Below, piece by piece: positions 7,564 to 15,348 of a stretch of DNA of 64,000 bases. The notes under the pieces were generated by a model, which ran no database searches, was not told the origin of the DNA, and was given only the letters and a program-made list of their open reading frames with translations. The DNA is from Dyadobacter linearis (lineage in GTDB: Bacteria; Bacteroidota; Bacteroidia; Cytophagales; Spirosomataceae): NCBI RefSeq assembly GCF_907165045.1, contig NZ_CAJRAU010000005.1:62001-126000 (forward strand), read 5' to 3'. A program made the position numbers and the translations under genes. How positions within the stretch are numbered: position 1 is the stretch's first letter; each line of letters opens with the position of its first letter.

Positions 7564-10500
7564 ATGGTTAAACATTTACATCCTGTAGAAAGTAAGTCTT
7601 CTCTGTATTCTTGCCTTCTTCGCGCATCGCTTTTCTTATCCATTTTTCTGTTTCTGAGCCTTTTTTCATCAGGTGCTTATGCTTTACCAAGCCCACCACC
7701 AAAAATATCCTTTGTCACACCATCCGGCGCTGGTGATAAAACGGGTATTTCCTGGGCGACTGCAAGTGATGATCTGCAGGCGATGATCGATGGCAGCGAA
7801 AGTGGGGATGAGGTATGGGTAGCTGGTGGCACATACAATGTGCCATCGAGTAGTAACGGTTTTACATTGAAGGAGGGAGTAAAGGTATATGGCGGTTTTG
7901 CCGGCACAGAAGGCGCCCTTGCCAACCGGAATCTGACACTCACTGCCAATCAAAGCATCCTTAGCGCTGGCGGTGTCAAGAGCTTTGTCGTGGGCAATAG
8001 TACCGCACTCACCACTGCTACCCGGTTGGATGGGTTTACAGTCACAGGAGGCTTACAGATTGGTATATATAATAGCTCAGCATCCCCCACGCTGGTTAAT
8101 CTTAAAATCACTGGTAATGGTGCCGGCGGAGTGGGCAATATAGGGTCTTCTCCAATCCTGATTAATTGCACAATTGTAGACAATGGTTCAGTCAGCATGT
8201 TAAATTTGACATCCTCACCCGTAATTATCAATTGTACAATGGTAGTAAGTGTAGCATCAGATTTTGGAATTGGTATCTCAAATGCGAGCGAGTCTTCACC
8301 CATAGTGCGTAACAGCATTATTTCCGCCAATAACACCGCTTTCCAAAACGATGTCAGCAGTTCGATAGACATCCAGTACAGTCTGGTATACTCACGAAGT
8401 GCTTTTATGTACGGTTATCCTGCTATAATTCAGGCAGACCCCCTTTTCAGCAATCCTGCATTGGGAGATTACACCTTACAGTATTGCAGCCCGGCCGTGA
8501 ACGCTGGAAGCAACACTGTTTACGCCATCGGTCAAACGCCCGAGATATCCGATATAACCACTGACGTGGACGGCCAATCCCGCTTTTTTGGCGGTAGCGC
8601 AGTGGATATGGGGGCTTATGAATATCAGCAGGAACGCGCTGCCCCAACTCCGGGAGTCACCTTTGTGAGAGAGGGAGGAACCGGTAATGGCACAACCTGG
8701 GATTGTGCGATGGGCAGTCTCCAGCAGGCCATCTTTTCTACCCTCAGCGGCCAGATATGGGTAGCTGGCGGCACTTACCTGGCGGAACAGGCGGCTTTCA
8801 CTCCCAGGCCAGGGGTGAATGTGTATGGCGGTTTTGCCGGAACGGAAACAAGTCTTGCTGACCGGGATTTGTCTATTACCTCCAACAAAAGTATCCTGCG
8901 GAGAACGGGAAGCAACAATGTTGTAGAATATTATAATGACAATGCTGAACAGCCAAAGGCAGTATTAGATGGCTTTACAATAACAGGTGGCAGCGGGGGC
9001 GTTATCACTTTTAGGGCCTCCCCAATACTGGTCAATCTTGTGATTACCGGTGTCACCCAGTTTGGCGTTGGTTTTAATGAAGGAGCTCCGGTCCTGATCA
9101 ACAGTGCAATCACTGGCAATGTCGGTACCAGTGTATTCATCGGAGTAGGTAACACCAACTCTTCCTCAACGCTTATTAATTGTACAATTGCCGGTAACAG
9201 TGCTCCAGGTGGATTCAGTGTAGGAATGAGCAATAGTGGGGCTTCTGTTCCCAAGCTGCGTAATAGTATTATTTATGGTAATCAAAATGGAATACGTAAT
9301 GATCCATATACTGCCGGTAGTACTACGACGATTGAGTACAGCATTGTGGAATCAAACAAAACAATTGACCCGGTCGATCCTCCTGTCCCGGATATTGATC
9401 CGCTTTTTATGAACGCTGCCGGGGGCGATTACCGGTTACAGCCATGCAGCCCTGCGGTTAACACAGGATATAATTATTACGCAACGGGTCAAACTCCTGA
9501 TTTTTCCAGCATCACTACTGATCTGGACAGCAAGCCAAGAATAAGAGAAAATGCAGTGGATATGGGTGCATACGAGTTTGGCGGCGCGGCGCGCGAACTT
9601 GCTTTGAACGGCGATGTGGCCACGGCTACTGTTTCCGGGGACCTACTTCTTACCACGAATGGATCAAATTGCAAGCTCCTGGCCTACCTCTCACCAAATG
9701 ACGGAGCAGCATTGAACGGAGCCGTTTCTGCAAAAGTTTGGGTGGAGGGTAACCAGCCGACAAACTATCTCAAACGACATTACCAGATCCAGCCGGAGAC
9801 AAATGCGCTCAATGCAACCGCAAAAGTTACCCTGTATTTTACTCAGCAAGAGTTCACGGATTTCAATCTGGTAAGCCCAATTCCGCTACCAGTCGACGCT
9901 GAGGATGTGGAAGGTTACAAAGCAAACCTTCGTATCGAAAAGCGTTCGGGGATTAGCGATACTGAATTTGGATTACCGAGCTCGTATAAAGGCGCCATTG
10001 AAACCATTACGCCATCGGAAGCCAATGGAAAAGTGGAGTGGAACGCAGATGCGGGCCGCTGGGAAGTGAGTTTTGACGTGACAGGTTTCAGTGGATTTTT
10101 TGTAAAAACAATACAAACCGCATTGCCGCTCAATCTGATCAGCTTCACAGCAACCAAAGAGGCGGGAAATAATTTGCTGCAATGGAGCACTTCCAGCGAA
10201 GTCAACACAGACAACTTTGAAGTCCAGAGCAGCGCCGATGCAAAGAAATTCATTAAGATCGCGACATTGGATGCAGGCGGCAGCGGAGATCATCAATACA
10301 GCTACAACGACCGGACGAGTTACAGCAGAACGGTATATTATCGACTGAAAATGTCTGATCGCGCGGCCGGTACGCCGGACCGGAACCATCTTGATGGGGC
10401 TTATACTTACAGCAAGATCATCTCACTTACTGGCGATCGAAATTCCGCTGCGCTATATCCGAACCCGGCGGGAGCTGTGGTGACGTTCCAGGTTGGCGAT

Positions 10501-10665
10501 GCCTTGCTGAAAAGTACCGCTGCACTGTATGATGCAACCGGGCGGCTGGTGCAGAAGATTGTGATCACGAACAACCAGCAACAGATCGACACCGAATCAT
10601 TGGCAACCGGAACATACGTTTTGAAATTCGTGGACGGGACAGCGGAAAAGTTTGTAAAAGAGTGA
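7564..10665 (+). CDS. Secreted beta-helix repeat protein with T9SS sorting domain
   Basis: The 1033-residue protein starts with a long signal peptide (hydrophobic LFLSIFLFLSLFSSGAYA). Two homologous right-handed parallel beta-helix domains follow, at about residues 45-355 and 365-685. Each opens with FVxxxGxGxxTxW, then EVWVAGGTYN or QIWVAGGTYL, then VYGGFAGTE, and ends with a VDMGAYE motif, the arrangement of the choice-of-anchor Q family. A linker domain and a region of FnIII-like character (LNLISFTATKE...LQWSTSSEVNTDNFEVQSS) precede a type A T9SS C-terminal domain (YPNPAGAVVTF...LATGTYVLKFVDG). It is expected at the cell surface. Beta-helix proteins often bind or cleave polysaccharides, but no catalytic residues can be assigned here. 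Confidence 0.8.
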   Translation: MVKHLHPVESKSSLYSCLLRASLFLSIFLFLSLFSSGAYALPSPPPKISFVTPSGAGDKTGISWATASDDLQAMIDGSESGDEVWVAGGTYNVPSSSNGFTLKEGVKVYGGFAGTEGALANRNLTLTANQSILSAGGVKSFVVGNSTALTTATRLDGFTVTGGLQIGIYNSSASPTLVNLKITGNGAGGVGNIGSSPILINCTIVDNGSVSMLNLTSSPVIINCTMVVSVASDFGIGISNASESSPIVRNSIISANNTAFQNDVSSSIDIQYSLVYSRSAFMYGYPAIIQADPLFSNPALGDYTLQYCSPAVNAGSNTVYAIGQTPEISDITTDVDGQSRFFGGSAVDMGAYEYQQERAAPTPGVTFVREGGTGNGTTWDCAMGSLQQAIFSTLSGQIWVAGGTYLAEQAAFTPRPGVNVYGGFAGTETSLADRDLSITSNKSILRRTGSNNVVEYYNDNAEQPKAVLDGFTITGGSGGVITFRASPILVNLVITGVTQFGVGFNEGAPVLINSAITGNVGTSVFIGVGNTNSSSTLINCTIAGNSAPGGFSVGMSNSGASVPKLRNSIIYGNQNGIRNDPYTAGSTTTIEYSIVESNKTIDPVDPPVPDIDPLFMNAAGGDYRLQPCSPAVNTGYNYYATGQTPDFSSITTDLDSKPRIRENAVDMGAYEFGGAARELALNGDVATATVSGDLLLTTNGSNCKLLAYLSPNDGAALNGAVSAKVWVEGNQPTNYLKRHYQIQPETNALNATAKVTLYFTQQEFTDFNLVSPIPLPVDAEDVEGYKANLRIEKRSGISDTEFGLPSSYKGAIETITPSEANGKVEWNADAGRWEVSFDVTGFSGFFVKTIQTALPLNLISFTATKEAGNNLLQWSTSSEVNTDNFEVQSSADAKKFIKIATLDAGGSGDHQYSYNDRTSYSRTVYYRLKMSDRAAGTPDRNHLDGAYTYSKIISLTGDRNSAALYPNPAGAVVTFQVGDALLKSTAALYDATGRLVQKIVITNNQQQIDTESLATGTYVLKFVDGTAEKFVKE

Positions 10666-10686
10666 GGAAAACTAGTTCAGCATACG

Positions 10687-10719
10687 ATGAAGTCCTTTTC
10701 TAATCTGAAGGGGACTTCA
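10687..10719 (+). terminator. Inverted repeat after the beta-helix gene
   Basis: TGAAGTCC pairs with GGACTTCA over a loop of about 15 bases, 20 bases after the stop codon. The following sequence is only weakly T-rich, so this is a probable rather than certain terminator. Confidence 0.5.
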
Positions 10720-10751
10720 TAAGTTGCTTTTGCTCGCCAAATATCCAAAAA

Positions 10752-10777
10752 CAAAAAAGGACTGTCGCCAACAGTCC
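10752..10777 (-). terminator. Terminator of the small CQGC-protein unit, copy 1
   Basis: On the minus strand GGACTGT and ACAGTCC form a 7-bp stem with loop TGGCG, followed by TTTTTTG. The same hairpin and tail end the paralogous unit at 30231-30256. Confidence 0.9.
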
Positions 10778-10785
10778 CCTAATCT

Positions 10786-11073
10786 CTAAGCCTTCGCCCC
10801 CATTTGTTCGAGCCCTTCCCAAAGCACTTTCAAGTCAAAGAGAGCTGACTTTTCTTTCTGATCAAACGGGATATCCGAGTGATAAAGAGCCAGATCGTGG
10901 ATCATTTTGAGCGATTGCGATAATTCCCGACAGCCCTGACAATCGACGATATACAGAAAATCTGCCTGCCGTTGCGTCAGCGTAGCGCCGACATCCAATG
11001 CGTGACGTGCATCATTCGTTGCGTTGACTGAATTTGCATTCGAGTCGATTCCTGGACCATTTGATGTTTGCAT
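10786..11073 (-). CDS. Small conserved CQGC-motif protein, copy 1 (function unknown)
   Basis: The predicted protein has 95 residues and begins MQTSNG. It is paralogous to the protein at 30264-30551 along its whole length. Shared blocks are TNDARHA, the cysteine motif VxCQGCxEL, SLKMxHDLALYHSDIP, and EKSALFDLKVLWEG near the C-terminus. The frame stays open upstream to 11238 through the structured RNA region, but the start at 11073 is preferred. The paralog starts at the same residue, the upstream reading is not conserved in the other copies, and a promoter box at 11236-11243 puts the start point just inside the RNA element. No known domain is recognised. The mostly helical C-terminal part and paired Cys could bind a metal or a partner. 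It forms a unit with its leader RNA and terminator. Confidence 0.75.
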   Translation of the reverse strand: MQTSNGPGIDSNANSVNATNDARHALDVGATLTQRQADFLYIVDCQGCRELSQSLKMIHDLALYHSDIPFDQKEKSALFDLKVLWEGLEQMGAKA

Positions 11074-11100
11074 TGAAAATGGATTTGGGTGAAATGAAAA

Positions 11101-11235
11101 GGAGAGGTCACCGCAAACATCAACGAAAGAACATCTCGTCCAGGTTTCGGGACTTGCACCCGTGTGCCTCTCCAAGGCCATTTTGGCCTGGATTTGTTTA
11201 AAAATTTCATAGATGTTCTTAAAATGTTTGCGGGG
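11101..11235 (-). ncRNA. Structured, pseudoknotted leader RNA, copy 1 of 3
   Basis: Minus-strand pairings seen directly are: CCGCAAACAT (11224-11233) with ATGTTTGCGG (11111-11120); AAGAACATCT (11211-11220) with AGATGTTCTT (11127-11136); a GGCC hairpin over AAAAT (11176-11188); a CGGG/CCCG hairpin with loop TGCAAGT (11148-11162); and a pseudoknot GGAGAGG (11167-11173) with CCTCTCC (11101-11107). The strand at 11113-11123 can instead pair over 11 bp with the start region of the small gene (11061-11071). Copies 2 and 3 keep the same pairings with compensatory changes. I could not match it to a known riboswitch or ribozyme class. It is probably a cis-acting translational switch. Confidence 0.7.
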
Positions 11236-11243
11236 CAAATATA
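11236..11243 (-). promoter_or_regulatory. -7 promoter box of RNA/small-protein unit, copy 1
   Basis: TATATTTG on the minus strand matches TAnnTTTG. The wider block CCAAA-TTTTC-CCTATATTTG and the following CCCCGCAAAC recur upstream of copies 2 and 3. No good TTG -33 element is seen, so the conserved CCAAA block may take its place. Confidence 0.6.
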
Positions 11244-11454
11244 GGGGAAAATTTGGATGGGTGGTTGGGGAATGAATTAACGGTTAGTAGAGTGGCGGAG
11301 TAGGTCGTGGTTCAAGACAATTGAAAATCATCAATGCTGATAATGGAGTTATGGTTCTGGTTTTAGGTAGCGGGATGCGTACCTTACAATCCAAACATAA
11401 GCTCCGAACATCTGATAAGAAGTATTGCGGGCAACGTATTCATGATTTCCTCCA

Positions 11455-12243
11455 ATGTCTATGACATCTACTTATTTACTTTATCTCGACATCCTTGGGT
11501 TTAAGAAAATGGTTGAGCAAAATGATCCCAGGATAGATGATTTGTTCGAAAGAGTTGATACTCTGCGTGTATTTATGGATGAAGCATTTAAAACATTAAT
11601 ATTTTCGGATACCATTATTTGTTTTTTAAAACACGACCCGAGGTCAAAAGAGGCTCGTGAGACTATGTTGATGTATGCCTGTGAAGCTAGTCAATCACTT
11701 TTCTACCATTGTGTCCAGCTTGGAATAGTTTTCCGCGGAGTTTTAACTTTTGGAGAATTTAAGTATACAAAGCATAAACACTTCGACTCATATTACGGGA
11801 AAGCACTTATCGATGCCTATCAAAAAGACAATGGACATGAAATAACTGGTACTGGCTTATTTGTCGATAAAAGCATATCTAGTAACCTTAACATATTTCG
11901 GACAATCGAATACAACGACAAATTTGACTTTGTGTACCCGAATCAAAGTATAGGAGATTTTGAAAATTGGCCTAAAGCTGCCTTCCCCATAGATTGGATT
12001 TTGCTCGAAGGCCCATCTCTATTGGACCTGGACGCGAAGTATTTTAAGTTTTTAAAAAATCAAATCGACACTCATCAAGATGAATATATTCGTTCAAAGT
12101 ATTTAACAACTTATGAGTTATACAAAAAAAGATTTTCAGGTCTTATTGAATTTCTAGAGTTGAATGACTTTGACCATCGAAAATTATCCCCGGAAGTTGA
12201 TTGGGAAGAAAAACTGGATGAATTCCCAAGAAGTATATACTAA
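11455..12243 (+). CDS. Class III nucleotidyl-cyclase-fold protein of unknown function
   Basis: The 262-residue protein opens with LLYLDILGFKKMVE and continues with IFSDTIICFLK at about residue 53, RGVLTFGEF near residue 96, and a GKALIDAYQ helix. The DILGF and FSD positions correspond to the two metal-binding aspartates of class III adenylate/guanylate cyclases, and the spacing fits a minimal cyclase/GGDEF-like palm. The C-terminal third is charged and helical. Many such stand-alone proteins occur in accessory regions and are unannotated. Nucleotide signalling is possible but not shown, and the substrate-selecting residues cannot be read reliably. It lies convergent to the RES operon, and the region is A/T-richer than the flanking genes. 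Confidence 0.55.
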   Translation: MSMTSTYLLYLDILGFKKMVEQNDPRIDDLFERVDTLRVFMDEAFKTLIFSDTIICFLKHDPRSKEARETMLMYACEASQSLFYHCVQLGIVFRGVLTFGEFKYTKHKHFDSYYGKALIDAYQKDNGHEITGTGLFVDKSISSNLNIFRTIEYNDKFDFVYPNQSIGDFENWPKAAFPIDWILLEGPSLLDLDAKYFKFLKNQIDTHQDEYIRSKYLTTYELYKKRFSGLIEFLELNDFDHRKLSPEVDWEEKLDEFPRSIY

Positions 12244-12245
12244 TA

Positions 12246-12380
12246 AATGACAATCAGATCATTTTGAAAGCAGCAAAAATAGTTGAAGACAGGAAAACGA
12301 TTAATAGAAAGAAACCCAGAGGTGTCATAGATCTGCATCTCTACTTCTACGATGCTACCACTACTTCCATTTGGAGTTAA
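12246..12380 (+). pseudogene. Possible transposase remnant
   Basis: Between two convergent genes one plus frame without a start stays open for about 45 codons. It ends in GVIDLHLYFYDATTTSIWS before a stop at 12378-12380. The LxxYFYDATT stretch resembles the first catalytic-Asp region (YDVTT-like) of IS4/IS1634-type transposases, preceded by a basic KTINRKKPRG segment. The rest of such a gene is absent. This is a weak match made by eye, but it fits the accessory setting. Confidence 0.3.
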
Positions 12381-12387
12381 ACAGTTA

Positions 12388-13461
12388 CTATACAGTTACC
12401 GGCTCCCAAGTGTACTGCAATTCGTTAACCCGATAAAACCGTGTATCTATACACGTCAGCTTATGATCGTTGAAAACGGCTAGATTAAATCCCGATGGGT
12501 TCATGGCGCTTCTATATTCCACCGCATCAAATCCAATCGACTTTATAAATTCACACAAAAACTGTGTCGGAAGGTAATCTAGATCACTATCCTGCTTTCT
12601 AACTGGCTTGGATAGCTCAGATCCTAGTTTTAGTAAATATGGCTTGACTCTTATAAACTCATCGATCGTAAAACCCTTATTTTCTATATCAAAAGGACCA
12701 TACTCATCCACATTTTTTAGACTCACTACACTTACCGGCGCATTAGTGACAAAATCTCCAAGGGTAATGGTTTCATGTAAACTTATTCTCGTTTCATACA
12801 GCGTTGTTTCTGGATCACTTGAAATGTATAGATAGGGAATACCAACAGGGTTCGCTCTTCCCGCACCTGTCTTTTCCATAGGTGGCTTCCCCATTTTATT
12901 AACTGGAAGCAATGTATCCGAGATCCTGCCCCGATAAAAAGCGCTACCTGGTAAATATGTCTTGTTGAGTCGCTCAAACACAGATCCCAGAGTATCAGTA
13001 TCAATCTTTTCTGTAAGGAAGAATCGATTTTTACTTTTGATTTCATTAGCAAATACATCCCACTTCAAACCCAACACGAGGGCATCCTCATTGTAGATTG
13101 GATTAAAATAAACTTGTTCTACAAACAGATTACCACTATAATTTGCGGACTCTCTGGCGATATTCTGCAGTAACAGTTGACACTGTGCGACATTTAATAA
13201 TTCCCTATTAAAGAGATTGGGCCAGTATGATAGTATATGGTCGAAAAGCAACACTGGCTCACCATGCGGATCACCAGGATTAAAACTTGAAACCAATGCA
13301 TATGTGGAGAGCAAGTTGTCAAACTTATCAGCAAGTTGGCCTAAATGAATCAATGGGACCGCAGTCGAGTTCGAAAACTGACACAGTCCCGTGGTGGTCG
13401 ACATAGAACCGACAAAGTCCTTTAACGCTTGGTCAGTGAAACAATTAGCACTGCAAAACAT
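12388..13461 (-). CDS. RES-domain protein with HEPN/RES-type N-terminal region (putative NAD+-degrading toxin)
   Basis: The protein has 357 residues. The C-terminal half is a RES domain: FYRGRISD near residue 192 supplies the conserved Arg, and GRANPVGIPYLYISSDPETT then LYETR carries the conserved Tyr and Glu. RES toxins such as MbcT and ParT use NAD+, by phosphorolysis or ADP-ribosyl transfer. The first 150 residues start with MFCSANCFTDQALKDFV and match the HEPN-like N-terminal region that often precedes RES domains. It is the last gene of a three-gene operon, two bases after the sce7725-like gene. Unlike RES/Xre pairs, no small antitoxin lies beside it, so its partners may control it. Activity is inferred from the family. 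Confidence 0.75.
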   Translation of the reverse strand: MFCSANCFTDQALKDFVGSMSTTTGLCQFSNSTAVPLIHLGQLADKFDNLLSTYALVSSFNPGDPHGEPVLLFDHILSYWPNLFNRELLNVAQCQLLLQNIARESANYSGNLFVEQVYFNPIYNEDALVLGLKWDVFANEIKSKNRFFLTEKIDTDTLGSVFERLNKTYLPGSAFYRGRISDTLLPVNKMGKPPMEKTGAGRANPVGIPYLYISSDPETTLYETRISLHETITLGDFVTNAPVSVVSLKNVDEYGPFDIENKGFTIDEFIRVKPYLLKLGSELSKPVRKQDSDLDYLPTQFLCEFIKSIGFDAVEYRSAMNPSGFNLAVFNDHKLTCIDTRFYRVNELQYTWEPVTV

Positions 13462-13463
13462 AA

Positions 13464-14402
13464 TTAAAGCAGAGATTGCACCAACTCGATGTGGTGCATG
13501 ATGGAGAGCTTTTTAATAATGCCCAAGCCGGGAAATGCTTGACGGTAGTAGTAATCTTTAAACTGCCTAATGGCCAAAGAGTCGAATCGATGATGATCAA
13601 CAAAATTTACCAACTTTGTTAACGCCTCGTAGAATTTACCCGCAGTATCTTCTATACCGTCATTGCTGTCGGACAGAAAGTGATGAATTCTAATATCCTC
13701 GCTGTCAGGATCTTTATATGTAAGGTGTATTGCGACTGCATACGGAAGCATTCCTCCTTCGATGTATTCCCCGCCGATTGTAAGATAGTCTGCGTAGCCC
13801 TTGTAATTCTCTTCTTTGAAATAATAGTAATCATTTGAGAAATTCTCATCAGGGTAATGCTCGTAATCAGCATTTTTTTTCTGCTTTACAAATGGATCAT
13901 TTAAGTAAGATACAACCTCTTTTTTGTATTTTCTTTTCAGTCCAAAAATGTGATTGATTTGAATAAAAATATTTTGTGCCGATGTATTATTTACGAGCTC
14001 TGCAAGTTGCGCCGTCGAAGATATTTGGTTCAATTGAACTATGCTGTATCCCGATTGTTCATAACCATTTTCAGCGATTGTCGATTTTAAGAAACCAAAA
14101 TCTTTTTCACTATTAATTAAAAAGGTAGGGACTATGTTCCTAAACCCTTGGGCTTGAAGTCTAGAAATGAAATCTAAAATTTCAGCGCTTTTATTTTTTA
14201 GATCTCCATGTTCCGGGTTGACGATTAACTGAATTTGAAGATTCAGTTTGTCTAGTGCAACTGCAACTGTTGATATTCCTTTCAAATCCTTCTTTACCGG
14301 CTCAATGATAGGCGATATCTTCGCTGGATCCAAAGGTAGTTTCACCAGCTCTCTTAATGCCAGAAGCTCAAATTGTTTTCCACGAAGAAAGGGAAAGTAC
14401 AT
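13464..14402 (-). CDS. sce7725-like protein (T4 beta-protein fold family)
   Basis: This 312-residue protein begins MYFPFLRGKQFELLALREL, the hallmark start of the sce7725-type family, named after a Sorangium locus and related to phage T4 beta-protein-like TIM-barrel folds. The internal pattern of beta strands (IQLIVNP, NIVPTFLINS, YSIVQLNQ, NIFIQINHIFG) fits a barrel. It lies nine bases after the sce7726-like gene and two before the RES gene, so the three are almost surely co-transcribed. Genes of these two families usually occur side by side, which supports a joint role; that role is not established as far as I know. No catalytic motif is assigned. Confidence 0.65.
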   Translation of the reverse strand: MYFPFLRGKQFELLALRELVKLPLDPAKISPIIEPVKKDLKGISTVAVALDKLNLQIQLIVNPEHGDLKNKSAEILDFISRLQAQGFRNIVPTFLINSEKDFGFLKSTIAENGYEQSGYSIVQLNQISSTAQLAELVNNTSAQNIFIQINHIFGLKRKYKKEVVSYLNDPFVKQKKNADYEHYPDENFSNDYYYFKEENYKGYADYLTIGGEYIEGGMLPYAVAIHLTYKDPDSEDIRIHHFLSDSNDGIEDTAGKFYEALTKLVNFVDHHRFDSLAIRQFKDYYYRQAFPGLGIIKKLSIMHHIELVQSLL

Positions 14403-14411
14403 AGGAAGGGT

Positions 14412-15296
14412 TTAAAGTTTACTGTTCAATCGCTTTATCAAAGTAATGTAAGAACTAGAATCTAAATTATGATGATAGCATGAAAATTTTATATAGTCAG
14501 GTAAATCACCCGAGAGTATCATCTTATTAGTACTTTTATTGATTCGCTTTTTTATTACCTCCAAATATCTTTTTTGGACTACTTTCGGCTCGCAAAGTCT
14601 CAATAACTTTAAGCAAGCTGTAAAAAGCATGACAGGAGATACATCAGGAATGTGGCCACAAGTGAGCCTTGTCATTTCTAAATATTCATGCTTACGAAGC
14701 GATTTCAACATTGCGGCACAATCCAGCATACTTTCATTGATGATGGAGCTTCTATATAAATCTATTTTCCCTTCGTTTGAAAAAGAAAGTATTCCAACTT
14801 CTGGTTGTAATATCTGCTTGTACTTTTCAACTTCGCTACAATGCGTAATAAGATATACTTCCGAAAAAGCTTTGTAATAATCGGCAATCTGGGAGTTTAA
14901 GCGCTCTGGGGAATCTAATTCTGTCTTAATTTCAAATACCTTATTCGTACCGTTCACTAGAACAGCGTCAGCTTTGGACTTTCCGATTCTAAACTCATTC
15001 AGCAAGATTGTATCGTCCAACGAATAATTTTTGAGAATAAAATCATTGAGCAGGGATGATTTGTAAAGGTATTCGTAGCGGTACCCGCTCAGTAAATGTT
15101 GATAAGCATGCTGAATAAGATCCTTAACCGTTTCTGGTCTCTTCCCTTCCATGGTTTCCCAGGAAAGTAGTTTTTTCATTCTATTCACATACGCGCCCGC
15201 CATGTTGTTTGTTATCAATGGCTTAAAGGCAGAATTGTTTATTAGCCGGGAAAGTGGCCTAGTATTCAATGTGTTATGTGATTTTTGTGTTTCCAT
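14412..15296 (-). CDS. sce7726-like protein with restriction-endonuclease-type core
   Basis: The protein is 294 residues from METQKSHNTL. A start 13 codons upstream at 15335 is possible, but a TAAGTTTG promoter box at 15320-15327 places the transcript start after it. The middle holds a PD-(D/E)xK-like arrangement: KADAVLVNG, then KVFEIKTELD, then AFSEVYLITH, so D...ExK is present. The family is known as sce7726-like and is seen next to sce7725-like genes. I infer a nuclease-type or nucleic-acid-recognition role, but catalysis is unproven. First gene of the operon with the sce7725-like and RES genes. Confidence 0.65.
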   Translation of the reverse strand: METQKSHNTLNTRPLSRLINNSAFKPLITNNMAGAYVNRMKKLLSWETMEGKRPETVKDLIQHAYQHLLSGYRYEYLYKSSLLNDFILKNYSLDDTILLNEFRIGKSKADAVLVNGTNKVFEIKTELDSPERLNSQIADYYKAFSEVYLITHCSEVEKYKQILQPEVGILSFSNEGKIDLYRSSIINESMLDCAAMLKSLRKHEYLEMTRLTCGHIPDVSPVMLFTACLKLLRLCEPKVVQKRYLEVIKKRINKSTNKMILSGDLPDYIKFSCYHHNLDSSSYITLIKRLNSKL

Positions 15297-15319
15297 AAGT
15301 TTTATATATCCCACAGCGG

Positions 15320-15327
15320 CAAACTTA
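15320..15327 (-). promoter_or_regulatory. -7 promoter box of the sce7726/sce7725/RES operon
   Basis: TAAGTTTG on the minus strand fits TAnnTTTG, 24 bases upstream of the preferred start of the first gene. No convincing -33 TTG is seen at the usual distance. Confidence 0.45.
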
Positions 15328-15348
15328 TTACACACTACAAAAGACTAA

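Noticed and set aside
11101..11235. Cobalamin riboswitch
   Set aside because: The hairpin segment GGGTGCAAGTCCC recalls part of the cobalamin aptamer, but the remaining conserved boxes are missing and the downstream gene is not a B12 gene.
11101..11235. Group I/II intron, HDV-like ribozyme or retron RNA
   Set aside because: No intron boundary motifs, no catalytic-core signature that I recognise, and no reverse transcriptase gene nearby.
11085..11238. Extension of the CQGC protein to 150 residues starting at 11238
   Set aside because: The extra frame runs through the structured RNA element, is not conserved in copy 2 (stop in that frame), and its start would lie upstream of the expected transcript start.
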